A stretch of 64,000 nucleotides of DNA from Candidatus Izemoplasma sp. (GCA_036172455.1 JAXKVY010000001.1:186001-250000); one strand, 5' to 3'; shown: positions 9,148 through 18,022, counted from the stretch's first letter. The notes: generated by a model not told the origin, from the letters alone. A program made the numbers and translations.

Positions 9148-9893
9148 TATAACGCCTCCTCTGTTAAGAAATTATCGATTATACCGGTAATTTCACTACC
9201 AACTTTTAAACCAATTAACACATATATAATTGGAATAATACCGGCACTAAAGACTGTACCGATCGTCCCTGTTGGCAAGAAATTTTCTAAGAAGTACCCA
9301 CCGATTAATAATCCAGCAAGGCCAATAGCGACATACGCCATACCAGCAAAGCTTTCTAATAATTTAAACCGTTTCACTTTTGTTCTAAACGTATCATTCG
9401 CTAGATATAATAACAACAAACTACTGGCAATCATTGTCCCACCAGGGAATCCACCACCAGGTGTTAAGTGTCCATGAACAGCCATAAACACACCTGTCAT
9501 TAAAATAATCCCAAACAATGCCCGTGACCCAATACGCAACATAAAGTTAGGTGTGTAATGAAGATCCATACGTTCCTTTTTCTTACCGCCAAGTAATAAC
9601 GCCACCCCTAAGGAACTAATAAAGAGTACTGTAATTTCCCCTAATGTATCAAATGAACGGTAATCTGCCACAATTGCAGTAACGATATTGGCTGGTCCAC
9701 TTTCTAGATTCTCAGATTCACCAAAGATGACATCATCATTATTCTCAGTTACATCACGATCGATATAACTATCGCTATAATGATCGGATGGATTGTTGTT
9801 TCCAAATTCAGTGAATAGCGTATTATTATGTAATGACAGAATGATCATGCCACCAACAACTATTACAAAAATAAATGCTAAAAATTGTTTCAT
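9147..9893 (-). CDS. Fused MbxE/F-like subunit (MrpB domain with N-terminal extension)
   Basis: The 248-residue protein joins two parts that are separate MbhE and MbhF genes in Mbh operons. Residues ~1-110 have one membrane helix, an acidic external loop and an FDTLGEITVLFISSLGVALLL helix (MbhE/MrpA C-terminal type). Residues ~110-248 are MrpB-like, with HGHLTPGGGFPGG, the family's strongest motif. Such a merged form is consistent with Mbx operons, which have no separate E gene. The GGTGATG ribosome site precedes the ATG at 9893. Confidence 0.9.
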   Translation of the reverse strand: MKQFLAFIFVIVVGGMIILSLHNNTLFTEFGNNNPSDHYSDSYIDRDVTENNDDVIFGESENLESGPANIVTAIVADYRSFDTLGEITVLFISSLGVALLLGGKKKERMDLHYTPNFMLRIGSRALFGIILMTGVFMAVHGHLTPGGGFPGGTMIASSLLLLYLANDTFRTKVKRFKLLESFAGMAYVAIGLAGLLIGGYFLENFLPTGTIGTVFSAGIIPIIYVLIGLKVGSEITGIIDNFLTEEAL

Positions 9894-10138
9894 TGCACAT
9901 CACCTGTCTTTCTAAACGATAAAAGTGTAAAGACAAATAAACTAGTAACAAGCCCACTACCAATAACAGCCTCTGTTACCGCTACATCTGGTGCTTTTAA
10001 TAAGACAAAAGCAACAACTGCAAGCATACTAATGCCTGATAGAAGCATGACAGATTTAATTAAGGACTGTGTATTTAACGCAATAAAAGCGAGTCCAATT
10101 AACAACACACTTAACACGATTTCAATGATATTAAGCAT
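9890..10138 (-). CDS. MbxD-like subunit (DUF4040/MrpA C-terminal-type)
   Basis: A small, fully hydrophobic protein of 82 residues with three predicted helices. The stretch LKAPDVAVTEAVIGSGLVTS is the conserved MbhD/MrpA C-terminal domain motif. I chose the ATG at 10138 rather than the in-frame GTG at 10153 because GGTGGTGAGACAG lies directly ahead of it. The gene overlaps its neighbours on both sides by 4-8 nt. Confidence 0.87.
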   Translation of the reverse strand: MLNIIEIVLSVLLIGLAFIALNTQSLIKSVMLLSGISMLAVVAFVLLKAPDVAVTEAVIGSGLVTSLFVFTLLSFRKTGDVQ

Positions 10139-10460
10139 CTGTCTCACCACCAAATAATTCTTCTAGTTCATCGACTACTAAGTTACTAGGTTTTTTAAAT
10201 GAACGATATGCTGCTTTCGCTAAGACACTCGATCCAATTGGATTTGCAAGCACGATGAAGATAATGATTAATCCAATCTTTAGCCACCAGTCAGGATGAT
10301 GAATCGCAATCCCAATGAGCAATGAGAATGCTCCAAGGGTCGTTGCTTTCGTTCCTGCCTGAATCCGATCAAAACTATCGGGCATACGTAAAATACCAAG
10401 TCCACCTAAAAGATAAAATAGACCGCCGATGATCATAAATATATAACTAACGATTACCAT
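10131..10460 (-). CDS. MrpG/MbxC-like subunit
   Basis: The 109-residue protein has three helices and the MrpG signature RMPDSFDRIQAGTKATTLGA. The start at 10460 is preferred over the upstream ATG at 10484 because the GGAGGG ribosome site lies between them. It overlaps the MrpF-like gene by 14 nt. MrpE, F and G subunits form the conserved end of the antiporter module. Confidence 0.9.
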   Translation of the reverse strand: MVIVSYIFMIIGGLFYLLGGLGILRMPDSFDRIQAGTKATTLGAFSLLIGIAIHHPDWWLKIGLIIIFIVLANPIGSSVLAKAAYRSFKKPSNLVVDELEELFGGETDA

Positions 10461-10707
10461 AATGACCCTCCAAATATCGTGCAAACACGATTGTTTCTAA
10501 GAATGCCAATATACCGTAAACAATTGCAATATCAAGATATAAAGCATTGTCATAATAATGTGCAAATAACGCGATTACTCCGATTACAATCACATTAAAT
10601 GTGTCCAGTGATAAAACGCGATCAGCGGCTGTTGGACCTTTTAATAATCTTATCACCGCAAACAATATGCCAAGGCCAATAAGGCCAAATACAATCATCG
10701 TTATCAT
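10447..10707 (-). CDS. MrpF/MbxB-like subunit
   Basis: An 86-residue protein with three membrane helices. RLLKGPTAADRVLSLDTFN is the MrpF/MnhF signature, followed by YLDIAIVYGILAFLETIVFARY. A GGTGGTG ribosome site precedes the start. It overlaps the MrpE-like gene by 4 nt. Confidence 0.92.
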   Translation of the reverse strand: MITMIVFGLIGLGILFAVIRLLKGPTAADRVLSLDTFNVIVIGVIALFAHYYDNALYLDIAIVYGILAFLETIVFARYLEGHYGNR

Positions 10708-11186
10708 TTGAACACCACCCTTAAAATGCGTTCAAATGTCGCACTTATGTGTTGCGTGTTCTCTTCGATAGATGACCCTTGTACATCAATTGTATGAATA
10801 TACAATGTGTCATCCTTCACATCAACACTAAGAGTACCAGGTGTTAATGTAATTGAGTTTGCTAAAATCAACTTGGCAAAGTCTCCTGTTAAATCGGTTT
10901 TCACTTTTACAAAACCGGGATTTAATGGAATATGGACACTTAATACACGCTTCGCAACATTTAGGTTTGATAGGATTAAATGCCAAACGAATACAGGGAT
11001 ATATAAAAATATAAACACTGCGAGACGATATGGCAATAGGTAGTCAATTTTGTAATCCACATACCGAGCAATAATCACTGTGAGAATTAGTGCAATCATT
11101 GCGCCTAAGATGAGTTCTTCTATTACCCAACCAGCTAACAAAATGTAAATCACAAAAAGGACCAAAAATGTAGCTACATATTTCAT
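10704..11186 (-). CDS. MrpE/MbxA-like subunit
   Basis: The 160-residue protein has two to three N-terminal helices followed by a soluble domain. TLTPGTLSVDVKDDTLYIHTIDV is the typical MrpE/MnhE motif region. It is the first of the Mrp-type genes and overlaps the upstream methyltransferase-like gene by ATGA, so both are probably on one transcript. Confidence 0.92.
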   Translation of the reverse strand: MKYVATFLVLFVIYILLAGWVIEELILGAMIALILTVIIARYVDYKIDYLLPYRLAVFIFLYIPVFVWHLILSNLNVAKRVLSVHIPLNPGFVKVKTDLTGDFAKLILANSITLTPGTLSVDVKDDTLYIHTIDVQGSSIEENTQHISATFERILRVVFK

Positions 11187-12097
11187 AAACTTCCTCCTTT
11201 ATTATGGGTATATGTTTGTATCTTAACAACATATTCTTTATTATCTGAAAATGGCCAAATTAACCACTGTTCAAAACCTTTTTTTAAATATTCTTCTAAA
11301 TTGTATAATCCAAAATCTCCCAAGCCCATCCCGTAAGTATCCCGGTATCTACGATAGTGATCATTCATGGTATTATTTTTCATCGATTCCTTAATTTCGC
11401 GCTCAAACTGACTACCTTCTTCTAACTCGAAGATATCACTCATGACAATCAACTGACCCTCTTTTTTAAGATGTCTGTAAAGACTTTGATTAAAGCGATT
11501 AAGTAACGTTGGCATATAATCAAGCACTTGACCTTCAACATATTTAATATAATGTTCTTCAGTAGTTCGTTGTCTGATATGAGCACAAACAGTTAAAAGT
11601 TGATAATATACTAGTTGCGTATATATCGGACTCACATAGATAACGTCATAATATTTATCGTCGAAAAAAGTATACGACTCCAATTGTTTAAAATGAGTAG
11701 TTAAAAATTGATCAAGTTTTTTGTAATTAAGTGGTTTTTGAAAGAGTGCAATTAAATTTTTGAAGAAGTTAATCTGTTCAAAGCCAGTCACATCAACCTG
11801 ATGATACACAATTTTATTCATTGCTTCATCAGATAATTGAAGCGCTTCAACAGATTGTTTTACTGTCTCTATATCAATATCATATAGTGTCATGTGTTGA
11901 CAAAAACGCAGCAAAAAGGATAGAGAAAACTCTCGCATTTTCCCTGCCCCGATAATACATATATCTTTAGTGTTCTCCATTTCTTTCAATGTATCTTTAA
12001 ATAATTGATCAATCTTATGACGAAAATCACGTAACGTCTTATGGTTCGTTTGTAAACTTTCATTCAGTCTTTGATTAAATGTTTGTATACTATACAT
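11183..12097 (-). CDS. SAM-dependent methyltransferase-like protein, first gene of the Mbx-like operon
   Basis: A 304-residue soluble protein. Residues ~45-80 (CIIGAGKMREFSLSFLLRF, then TLYDID) look like motif I and the acidic strand end of a Rossmann-type SAM methyltransferase; SDIFELEEG later fits a late core strand. I do not recognise a closer family or substrate. The ATG at 12097 follows GGTGATTT and fits the promoter; the longer open frame to 12154 would start inside the promoter region. The ATGA overlap with the MrpE-like gene suggests a link to the complex, for example in assembly or regulation, but that is inference. Confidence 0.6.
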   Translation of the reverse strand: MYSIQTFNQRLNESLQTNHKTLRDFRHKIDQLFKDTLKEMENTKDICIIGAGKMREFSLSFLLRFCQHMTLYDIDIETVKQSVEALQLSDEAMNKIVYHQVDVTGFEQINFFKNLIALFQKPLNYKKLDQFLTTHFKQLESYTFFDDKYYDVIYVSPIYTQLVYYQLLTVCAHIRQRTTEEHYIKYVEGQVLDYMPTLLNRFNQSLYRHLKKEGQLIVMSDIFELEEGSQFEREIKESMKNNTMNDHYRRYRDTYGMGLGDFGLYNLEEYLKKGFEQWLIWPFSDNKEYVVKIQTYTHNKGGSL

Positions 12098-12191
12098 TAA
12101 ATCACCATATATATTATAACAAAGCATTAAGCGCATACAAGGGTTATTTTGCATACAAAATAGTTGCTTTTGCTAACAATGGTTTGTATAC
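12081..12191. repeat. Four copies of a G(C/T)ATACAA motif around the Mbx-like operon promoter
   Basis: Copies read GCATACAA at 12133-12140 and 12151-12158 on the plus strand and GTATACAAAC on the minus strand at 12081-12090 and 12182-12191. One overlaps the -35 region. The clustering suggests binding sites for a regulator; I cannot name it. Confidence 0.5.
12113..12140 (-). promoter_or_regulatory. Probable promoter of the Mbx-like operon
   Basis: TTGTAT, 16 nt, TATAAT on the minus strand, 16 nt before the chosen methyltransferase-like start codon at 12097. The -35 hexamer overlaps one of the repeated motifs. Confidence 0.65.
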
Positions 12192-12257
12192 GCTTTTGTT
12201 ATGCGATTATGGATATTAATTAAATTATTGTGATTTAGAATTTTTTTATTTAAGGGT

Positions 12258-12287
12258 AAAAAAAAGGATGCATTATGCATCCTTTTG
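12258..12287 (-). terminator. Terminator of the ABC-F/exporter operon
   Basis: AAAAGGATGCA pairs with TGCATCCTTTT and runs into nine T on the minus strand. The stop codon of the exporter gene (12273-12275) lies in the loop. Confidence 0.9.
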
Positions 12288-14096
12288 GCTTGATTCATTA
12301 ATAAATTGATTGGTATATAAGTTGTAATAATTACCTTTTAAAGAAATTAACTCTTGATGAGTTCCTGATTCAATAATCTTTCCTTTATCTAAAACGAGAA
12401 TTCGATCAGCTTTCGTAATGGTTGACAATCTGTGCGCAACAATGAAACTTGTTCGTCCTTCTAGTAATGTGTCAATCGCATGTTGAATACTTTTTTCTGT
12501 TTTAGTGTCAACGCTTGAAGTGGCTTCATCAAGAATTAAGATTCTTGGATCAGCAATTAATGCCCGTGCAAAACTAATAAGTTGTTTTTGACCAACGCTT
12601 AGTCTGGCACCCCCTTCACCAACTTTTGTGTCGTATCCCTCTTCAAAGGTAATGATAAAGTCATGTGCTTCAACCAGTTTTGATGCCTTAATGATTTCTT
12701 CTTTCGTTGCATCATGGTTACCATACTTAATGTTATCATAAATCGTTCCGCTAAATAAATGCGGTGACTGTAAAACATATCCCAAGTTGTCATGTAACCA
12801 CCCAATTGAGCGGTCTTTATAGTCTTTATCATCGATTAGAATTTGTCCTTCAGTTGGTTCATAGAAGCGACATACTAAGTTAACAATGGTTGATTTACCT
12901 GCGCCTGTATGCCCAACTAATGCAATTGATTCACCTGCTTTGACATGGAGATTAAAGTCATCTAAAACTTTTTCGCCCTCCTTATATTTGAATGTGACAT
13001 GATCAAACTTAATGTCACCAATGAGTGGCTCCCAGTTTTCTTTTTTAAAATTAATCGCATCACCATACGTTTCGATGACATCATCGCGGTCCCAAATTTG
13101 GGGTTCTTCTTCAATTAGCGAGAGCAAGCGTTCGGCTGATGCTTGTGCTTGTTGGAAACGGGCTAAGATATTAGCCAGCTGCATGACGGGTTCAAAGAAC
13201 ATCCCAATATATGCCACAAAGACATAGAATACTCCTATTTCAATAAAGTGATCCGATACTTGAATACCGCCATAATACATAATAAAACCGGTTGTAATAG
13301 AAGCAATAAATAAAATTGTAGGGAAGTATAATCCCGCGAAAATAGCAGCTCTAATGGAGTGTTGGCGCATAGAACTTGTTAAACGATCAAAATCATTATA
13401 ATTTTGTTCTTCTAAGACAAGTGTTTTCGTTGTCTTGGCTCCGGTAATACCTTCATTAAAGGCTCCTGTAATTTTCGAGTTTTCTTTTCTGATTTTTCGG
13501 TAAGAATAGAGAATCTTTTTCCGAAAATAAACACTCACAACAATTAAGAATGGAATTGATATCATAACAATTAAGGCTAATTGCCAGTTTGTAAAGAACA
13601 TAAAAACGGTAATTAATACCATCATTAATAATCCCCATGATAAATCAATCATTCCCCATGATAAGATATCACTTAGTTTCCGTGAGTCACTTGTCATACG
13701 GGCCATAATCCATCCTACTGGTGTTTTATCATAATATGAGAATGGTAATTGATGCAGCTTTTCAAAGGCTTTTTTCCGTAGTGTGTAGGACAATTTTTGT
13801 TGAACTTGACCTGCATTAATGATAAATGAATATACCATAGTCGCAATCACAAACATTAATATAACATACGCACCAATAAAATATGGGAGTAAGGTTAAGT
13901 CTTTTGTCGCTGCAATATTATCAATCGCAAATCGGTTAATCTGTGGATAGATTGCATCTGTAGCTGCTAATACAATGGCACTAAGGACTCCTAAAATGAG
14001 ATGTTTTTTAAAAGGTGCCATCATTTTAAATATTTTAATCCAAACGTTTATATCAAACTTGGATTCGGTAAATTCTTCTTCATCAATATAGTTCAT
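12273..14096 (-). CDS. Heterodimeric ABC exporter, half with canonical Walker B (pair A, second subunit)
   Basis: A 607-residue half transporter: about six membrane helices (~30-325), then a nucleotide-binding domain with GHTGAGKST (Walker A), LILDEATSSVD (Walker B with catalytic Glu) and AHRLST (switch His). Its signature is LSVGQ, a departure from LSGGQ. The partner upstream has LSGGQ but Asp for Glu, so the pair should form one canonical and one degenerate ATP site, like BmrCD/LmrCD-type drug exporters. The ATG at 14096 overlaps the stop of its partner (TAATG) and has an AAAGGAG site; the open frame upstream to 14156 overlaps the partner gene and is not used. Confidence 0.93.
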   Translation of the reverse strand: MNYIDEEEFTESKFDINVWIKIFKMMAPFKKHLILGVLSAIVLAATDAIYPQINRFAIDNIAATKDLTLLPYFIGAYVILMFVIATMVYSFIINAGQVQQKLSYTLRKKAFEKLHQLPFSYYDKTPVGWIMARMTSDSRKLSDILSWGMIDLSWGLLMMVLITVFMFFTNWQLALIVMISIPFLIVVSVYFRKKILYSYRKIRKENSKITGAFNEGITGAKTTKTLVLEEQNYNDFDRLTSSMRQHSIRAAIFAGLYFPTILFIASITTGFIMYYGGIQVSDHFIEIGVFYVFVAYIGMFFEPVMQLANILARFQQAQASAERLLSLIEEEPQIWDRDDVIETYGDAINFKKENWEPLIGDIKFDHVTFKYKEGEKVLDDFNLHVKAGESIALVGHTGAGKSTIVNLVCRFYEPTEGQILIDDKDYKDRSIGWLHDNLGYVLQSPHLFSGTIYDNIKYGNHDATKEEIIKASKLVEAHDFIITFEEGYDTKVGEGGARLSVGQKQLISFARALIADPRILILDEATSSVDTKTEKSIQHAIDTLLEGRTSFIVAHRLSTITKADRILVLDKGKIIESGTHQELISLKGNYYNLYTNQFINESSQKDA

Positions 14097-15898
14097 TAGT
14101 TGTCTCCTTTCTCGAGAGATTGAAATTCTCCCTCGATACTTGTTTGGATTTCCCATAAGTGAGCATATAATCCATCATTTTCTAGTAACTCACTGTGGTT
14201 ACCCATTTCTGTAATATGTCCGTCTTCCAAGACAATAATTTTGTCAGCTTCCATCGCACTCGTTATACGATGTGTAATGATGAAGACTGTCGTATCTTTC
14301 CAGTATTTATTTAATGCACGTCTTATTTGAATATCTGTTTCAGTATCCACAGCACTTAAACTATCATCAAAGATGAGTACTGGTTTATCATCTAGCAACA
14401 TCCGAGCAATCGCTACGCGTTGTTTCTGACCACCACTTAAAGTAACACCTCGCTCACCAACGACTGTTTTATATCCTTTTTCAAAGTCTTCTATATCATC
14501 ATGTAATGCGGCAATACTAGCTGCTTTATACACTTTTTCTTTTGGTGCTTTTTGATCCATAATCCCAATGTTATCGTATACAGAACGACTGTATAAAAAT
14601 GGTTCTTGCATAATGATTCCAATGTTTTTACGAAGATGTTTTTTATTGATTTGGTTGATGGGTACCCCGTCGACTAATATCTCTCCATCAGTAACTTCTA
14701 ATAGTCTTACTAGTAAGTTAATTAGGGTTGATTTACCACTACCGGTTCTACCAATAATGGCGATACTTTCACCACGTTTTGCATCGAAAGAAATCCCTTT
14801 TAATAGTGGTTTATTGTCATCATCAAATTGGAATTTAACATTTTTAAATTGAATATGTCCATTAATAGGCGCTGTATTGTCTGAGTCTCCGTGATGCTCT
14901 GATGGGTTATCCATAATTTCATCAATCCGATCGAGCGCAACGGTTGTTTTACCAAAATCACCAACAATGCGTCCTAATTGACGCATTGGCCAAACAATCA
15001 TTCCTATAAAGGTTAAGAAAGCAACATAACCACCAATTGTTAGACTATCAATACTGACTAAATAGATGCCTACTGAAAGTGTAATTGCATACTGAATGAA
15101 AATGACAAAGTCAGTCCCACTCCAGAAAAAGGCCATTAGTTTTAATAGATGCAAGTCTTCTTTTAAGTAAGTTTTACTTTTTTTATCAAATTGATTAATT
15201 TCAAACTGTTCATTGGCAAATGCTTTTACAACACGAATCCCCGTTACACTTTCTTGTAGTGTTGTTGTCATCTGTGCTTCTGCATCTTCTACTTTACGGA
15301 ATATCTTCTTAACAAATGAGAAATAAATTAATGCAGTAATAAAAATGATTGGTGTGATAATGACTGAGAATAATGTCATCGTCACGTTCACGCGAGACAT
15401 TTGATAAATGGTTAATGTGACTAAAAAGAATAGCCTAAAAATCTCAATCATTTGTGCACCAATAAAGACGCGAAATGTTTCTACGTCTGTGGTACAGCGT
15501 TGAATTAAATCACCCGTCTCAGCATGTGAGTGATACGTAAAGGATAAATCTTGGATATGGGTATACAATGTATTACGCATATTATATGCTACATTCTCAG
15601 TGAATTTCGCATTGATAAAGCGTCTAATAAAAATTAATGTGACACGGAACAATGTATAGAATACATAGACTAGGGCTATATATAATAATTTTTCTTCTAT
15701 TGTATCGCCACGAAATAGTGTCGTGATAAAATCTGGCAAGGCACTTGGCTCATCACCAAAAGTTGTATCAATAATGTGTGTTAAAAATAATGGGGTCAGC
15801 GTTCTAAAGTATTGCAAAGCAATCAATAGAATTACCGTGAAGGCATATATTTTTTTATAGCCATAAATCCATTTTAATACTTGTTTAAGTCGTTTCAT
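14096..15898 (-). CDS. Heterodimeric ABC exporter, half with degenerate Walker B (pair A, first subunit)
   Basis: A 600-residue ABC half exporter with six N-terminal membrane helices. Its nucleotide-binding domain has GRTGSGKST, LSGGQKQR, LIFDDSLSAVD (Asp in place of the catalytic Glu) and THRITS. It forms a heterodimer with the next gene. It starts 3 nt after the ABC-F stop, with the AAGAGGTG site inside the end of that gene, so the order leader peptide, ABC-F, exporter 1, exporter 2 is one operon. Transported substrate is unknown; context points to ribosome-targeting drugs. Confidence 0.93.
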   Translation of the reverse strand: MKRLKQVLKWIYGYKKIYAFTVILLIALQYFRTLTPLFLTHIIDTTFGDEPSALPDFITTLFRGDTIEEKLLYIALVYVFYTLFRVTLIFIRRFINAKFTENVAYNMRNTLYTHIQDLSFTYHSHAETGDLIQRCTTDVETFRVFIGAQMIEIFRLFFLVTLTIYQMSRVNVTMTLFSVIITPIIFITALIYFSFVKKIFRKVEDAEAQMTTTLQESVTGIRVVKAFANEQFEINQFDKKSKTYLKEDLHLLKLMAFFWSGTDFVIFIQYAITLSVGIYLVSIDSLTIGGYVAFLTFIGMIVWPMRQLGRIVGDFGKTTVALDRIDEIMDNPSEHHGDSDNTAPINGHIQFKNVKFQFDDDNKPLLKGISFDAKRGESIAIIGRTGSGKSTLINLLVRLLEVTDGEILVDGVPINQINKKHLRKNIGIIMQEPFLYSRSVYDNIGIMDQKAPKEKVYKAASIAALHDDIEDFEKGYKTVVGERGVTLSGGQKQRVAIARMLLDDKPVLIFDDSLSAVDTETDIQIRRALNKYWKDTTVFIITHRITSAMEADKIIVLEDGHITEMGNHSELLENDGLYAHLWEIQTSIEGEFQSLEKGDN

Positions 15899-15901
15899 AG
15901 T

Positions 15902-17767
15902 TTACACCTCTTCTTCTGTCTGCTCTAAGATGTCAAAATAAGATTGTTCTAGTTGTCTAATCTCCTTTTGAATGTTAGTCATTTTTGCTTGTATTTTTAA
16001 TCCCTTTTCAGCGTCCAAATAGTTTTCTTCATCAAATGATGCTTCTTGTAACATATTTAACTTTTTTTCAAGAGAGTGAATCTGTTGTTCATAGTCTTTT
16101 AATAGTGCTTCTTTGTCTTGTTTATTCGTCTTTTTAGATGTCTTAGTAGTATTTTTTTGTTTTTTTGACTGTTCACGATATTGATTATAGAAAGAATTGA
16201 AATCGCCATCGTGGACATAATAATTATCCCCAGCTAAATATAGTATCCGTGTTGCGATACGGTTGATAAAATACCGATCATGTGACACAAATAATACAGG
16301 TCCCTCAAACTGCTCAATGACATCTTCAATAATGTCTTTTGTATCGATGTCTAAATGATTTGTTGGTTCATCAAGAATCAATAAATCTGGCTTTTCTAGC
16401 ATTAATAAAAGTAATTGAAGCCTTACTTTTTCACCACCACTTAAGACACTAATTGGTTTGTCTAAGTCATCATTAAAGAACAAAAATCTTGCTGCGTATG
16501 TTCTCACATCATAGTTTGTAAATAACGGATGGAGATCATGAATCTCTTCAAATATAGTTTTTGAATGATGCAGTGTACTTTGATTCTGGTCAAAGTATCC
16601 AATCCGGTATCTTCTTAGGAATTTAATACGACCAGATAAAGGCTTAAGACGGTTTCTAATCACATTGATTAATGTTGTTTTACCTGTACCATTAGGTCCA
16701 ACAATACCCAATTTTTCAAACCCTCTCATGGCGAATGAAATATTATCTAATAATATGTTATCTTTATATCCGATAGAGAGATTTTCTGCCTCTAAAACAA
16801 TATCCGTTGTGGCCCGTCTACCGGATAACTCCATCGACACTTTGGCCTTACTCTGCTTAGGTGAGTCAATCCGATCGATGCGTTTCAATTTCTTTGCACG
16901 ATCTTTTGCTAGGGAAGCACGTTTTGCATTATATCTAAATCGGTCAATAAAACTTTGCAAGTGTGCAATTTCTTTTTGTTGTTGTTCATATCGTTTTAAT
17001 TGTAATTCATAGCGTTTGAGTTTTTCTTCTTCATATTGTTCATAATTACCATAATAAATATGCGATGTATGATGATCAATTTCGATGATTTGATCACACA
17101 CATTATCAATAAAGTATTTATCATGTGTCACAATTAATAAAGCACCATCAAATCGATTTAGATAATCCTCTAACCAGCTAATTATTTCAATATCTAAATG
17201 ATTGGTCGGTTCATCAAGAATTAAGAGGTCAGGATTTTCAAGTAACAATTTAGCAAAGGCAATACGTGTTTTCTCACCACCACTAAATGTTTTAATCTCA
17301 CGATTATACAACTCCTTATCAAAGCCGAACTGCGTCAAAACATAATCTATTTTATAATGATAGTCATACCCGCCTCTAAACTGATATTGCTCTTCTAATT
17401 TAGCATACTGATCAAGTAAGGTGTCATTATGGGGATCATTTGCAAGCGCGTGTGCACACTCATCTAATCGCTCTTTGAGATTGATAAGTGATTTAAATAC
17501 ATCGAGCATTTCTTCTTCTAAGGTTTGGTTCGGTTGATGTAAAACAGACTGCGATAAGTATCCTATATTGGCCTGTTTATTTATATGGATTGCACCGTCA
17601 TCAATGAGTTCGTCACCAATGATCATTTTTAACAACGTCGATTTACCGGTTCCATTTTTACCAATTAAAGCTATTTTATTTTTTGTATTTATATCGAATG
17701 AGATATTACTAAATAATGTATCACCGTTAAATTCTTTTTTCAATTTTGAAATCGAAAGTATATTCAT
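15902..17767 (-). CDS. ABC-F family ribosome-associated ATPase (YdiF/Uup-like) under attenuation control
   Basis: This 621-residue protein has two ATP-binding domains and no membrane segments. Domain 1 has GKNGTGKST, FSGGEKTR and LDEPTNHLDI; domain 2 has GPNGTGKTT, LSGGEKVR and LDEPTNHLDI. The interdomain linker is long and basic (~240-300), and a C-terminal coiled coil (~545-621) resembles YdiF-like proteins. ABC-F proteins bind the ribosomal E site to relieve stalling or displace antibiotics. The ATG at 17767 is preceded by AAAGAGGTGATT; the in-frame GTG three codons earlier is less likely. A leader peptide and terminator upstream, and the drug-exporter-like genes downstream, suggest a resistance role, although the linker looks like that of housekeeping members. 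Confidence 0.9.
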   Translation of the reverse strand: MNILSISKLKKEFNGDTLFSNISFDINTKNKIALIGKNGTGKSTLLKMIIGDELIDDGAIHINKQANIGYLSQSVLHQPNQTLEEEMLDVFKSLINLKERLDECAHALANDPHNDTLLDQYAKLEEQYQFRGGYDYHYKIDYVLTQFGFDKELYNREIKTFSGGEKTRIAFAKLLLENPDLLILDEPTNHLDIEIISWLEDYLNRFDGALLIVTHDKYFIDNVCDQIIEIDHHTSHIYYGNYEQYEEEKLKRYELQLKRYEQQQKEIAHLQSFIDRFRYNAKRASLAKDRAKKLKRIDRIDSPKQSKAKVSMELSGRRATTDIVLEAENLSIGYKDNILLDNISFAMRGFEKLGIVGPNGTGKTTLINVIRNRLKPLSGRIKFLRRYRIGYFDQNQSTLHHSKTIFEEIHDLHPLFTNYDVRTYAARFLFFNDDLDKPISVLSGGEKVRLQLLLLMLEKPDLLILDEPTNHLDIDTKDIIEDVIEQFEGPVLFVSHDRYFINRIATRILYLAGDNYYVHDGDFNSFYNQYREQSKKQKNTTKTSKKTNKQDKEALLKDYEQQIHSLEKKLNMLQEASFDEENYLDAEKGLKIQAKMTNIQKEIRQLEQSYFDILEQTEEEV

Positions 17768-17789
17768 TGTAATCACCTCTTTTTGTGCA

Positions 17790-17826
17790 TAAAAAAACTG
17801 CCTTCCATCACTTGATGAAAGACAGT
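17790..17826 (-). terminator. Attenuator terminator upstream of the ABC-F gene
   Basis: In the transcript, ACTGTCTTTCATCA pairs along its whole length (with G-U pairs) with TGATGGAAGGCAGT and is followed by seven T. It lies between the leader peptide stop and the ABC-F ribosome site, 23 nt before the ABC-F start. A terminator before the first structural gene marks transcription attenuation. Confidence 0.88.
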
Positions 17827-17872
17827 ATACGTATCCATAGTAAGTTATATCTCGTTGTATCTAAGGTGATAA

Positions 17873-17983
17873 CTAAGATATAGAGGGATCGACTCTCTTT
17901 GATTCAGTGATGAATTTTTGCATAACAAAAAACATAATTTTTGCATTGTAAGTTCCTGTTGTAATACGCATTTTGTTTACCAT
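17873..17983 (-). CDS. 36-residue leader peptide of the ABC-F/exporter operon
   Basis: A short open frame starts MVNKMRITTGTYNAK and ends RVDPSIS before TAG. It has a strong ribosome site, AAAGAGGTGATGAAA, nearly the same as that of the ABC-F gene. It lies between a good promoter and the attenuator terminator. In operons such as bmrB-bmrCD, stalling of an antibiotic-bound ribosome on the leader prevents terminator formation (known mechanism). Its operation here is inference. The TGATGAAA of its ribosome site (17984-17991) is complementary to TTTCATCA in the terminator's 5' arm, a possible alternative pairing. Confidence 0.75.
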   Translation of the reverse strand: MVNKMRITTGTYNAKIMFFVMQKFITESKRVDPSIS

Positions 17984-18022
17984 TTTCATCACCTCTTTCG
18001 TTTGTTTTTTTTAGCCGATATA

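Noticed and set aside
11183-12154. Longer 323-residue version of the methyltransferase-like protein
   Set aside because: Its extra N terminus lies over the promoter and repeat motifs; the ATG at 12097 has a ribosome site.
15902-17767. Classical Vga/Lsa-type resistance ABC-F
   Set aside because: The basic linker and long C-terminal coiled coil look like YdiF/Uup-type proteins, so only the leader, not the protein, argues for resistance.
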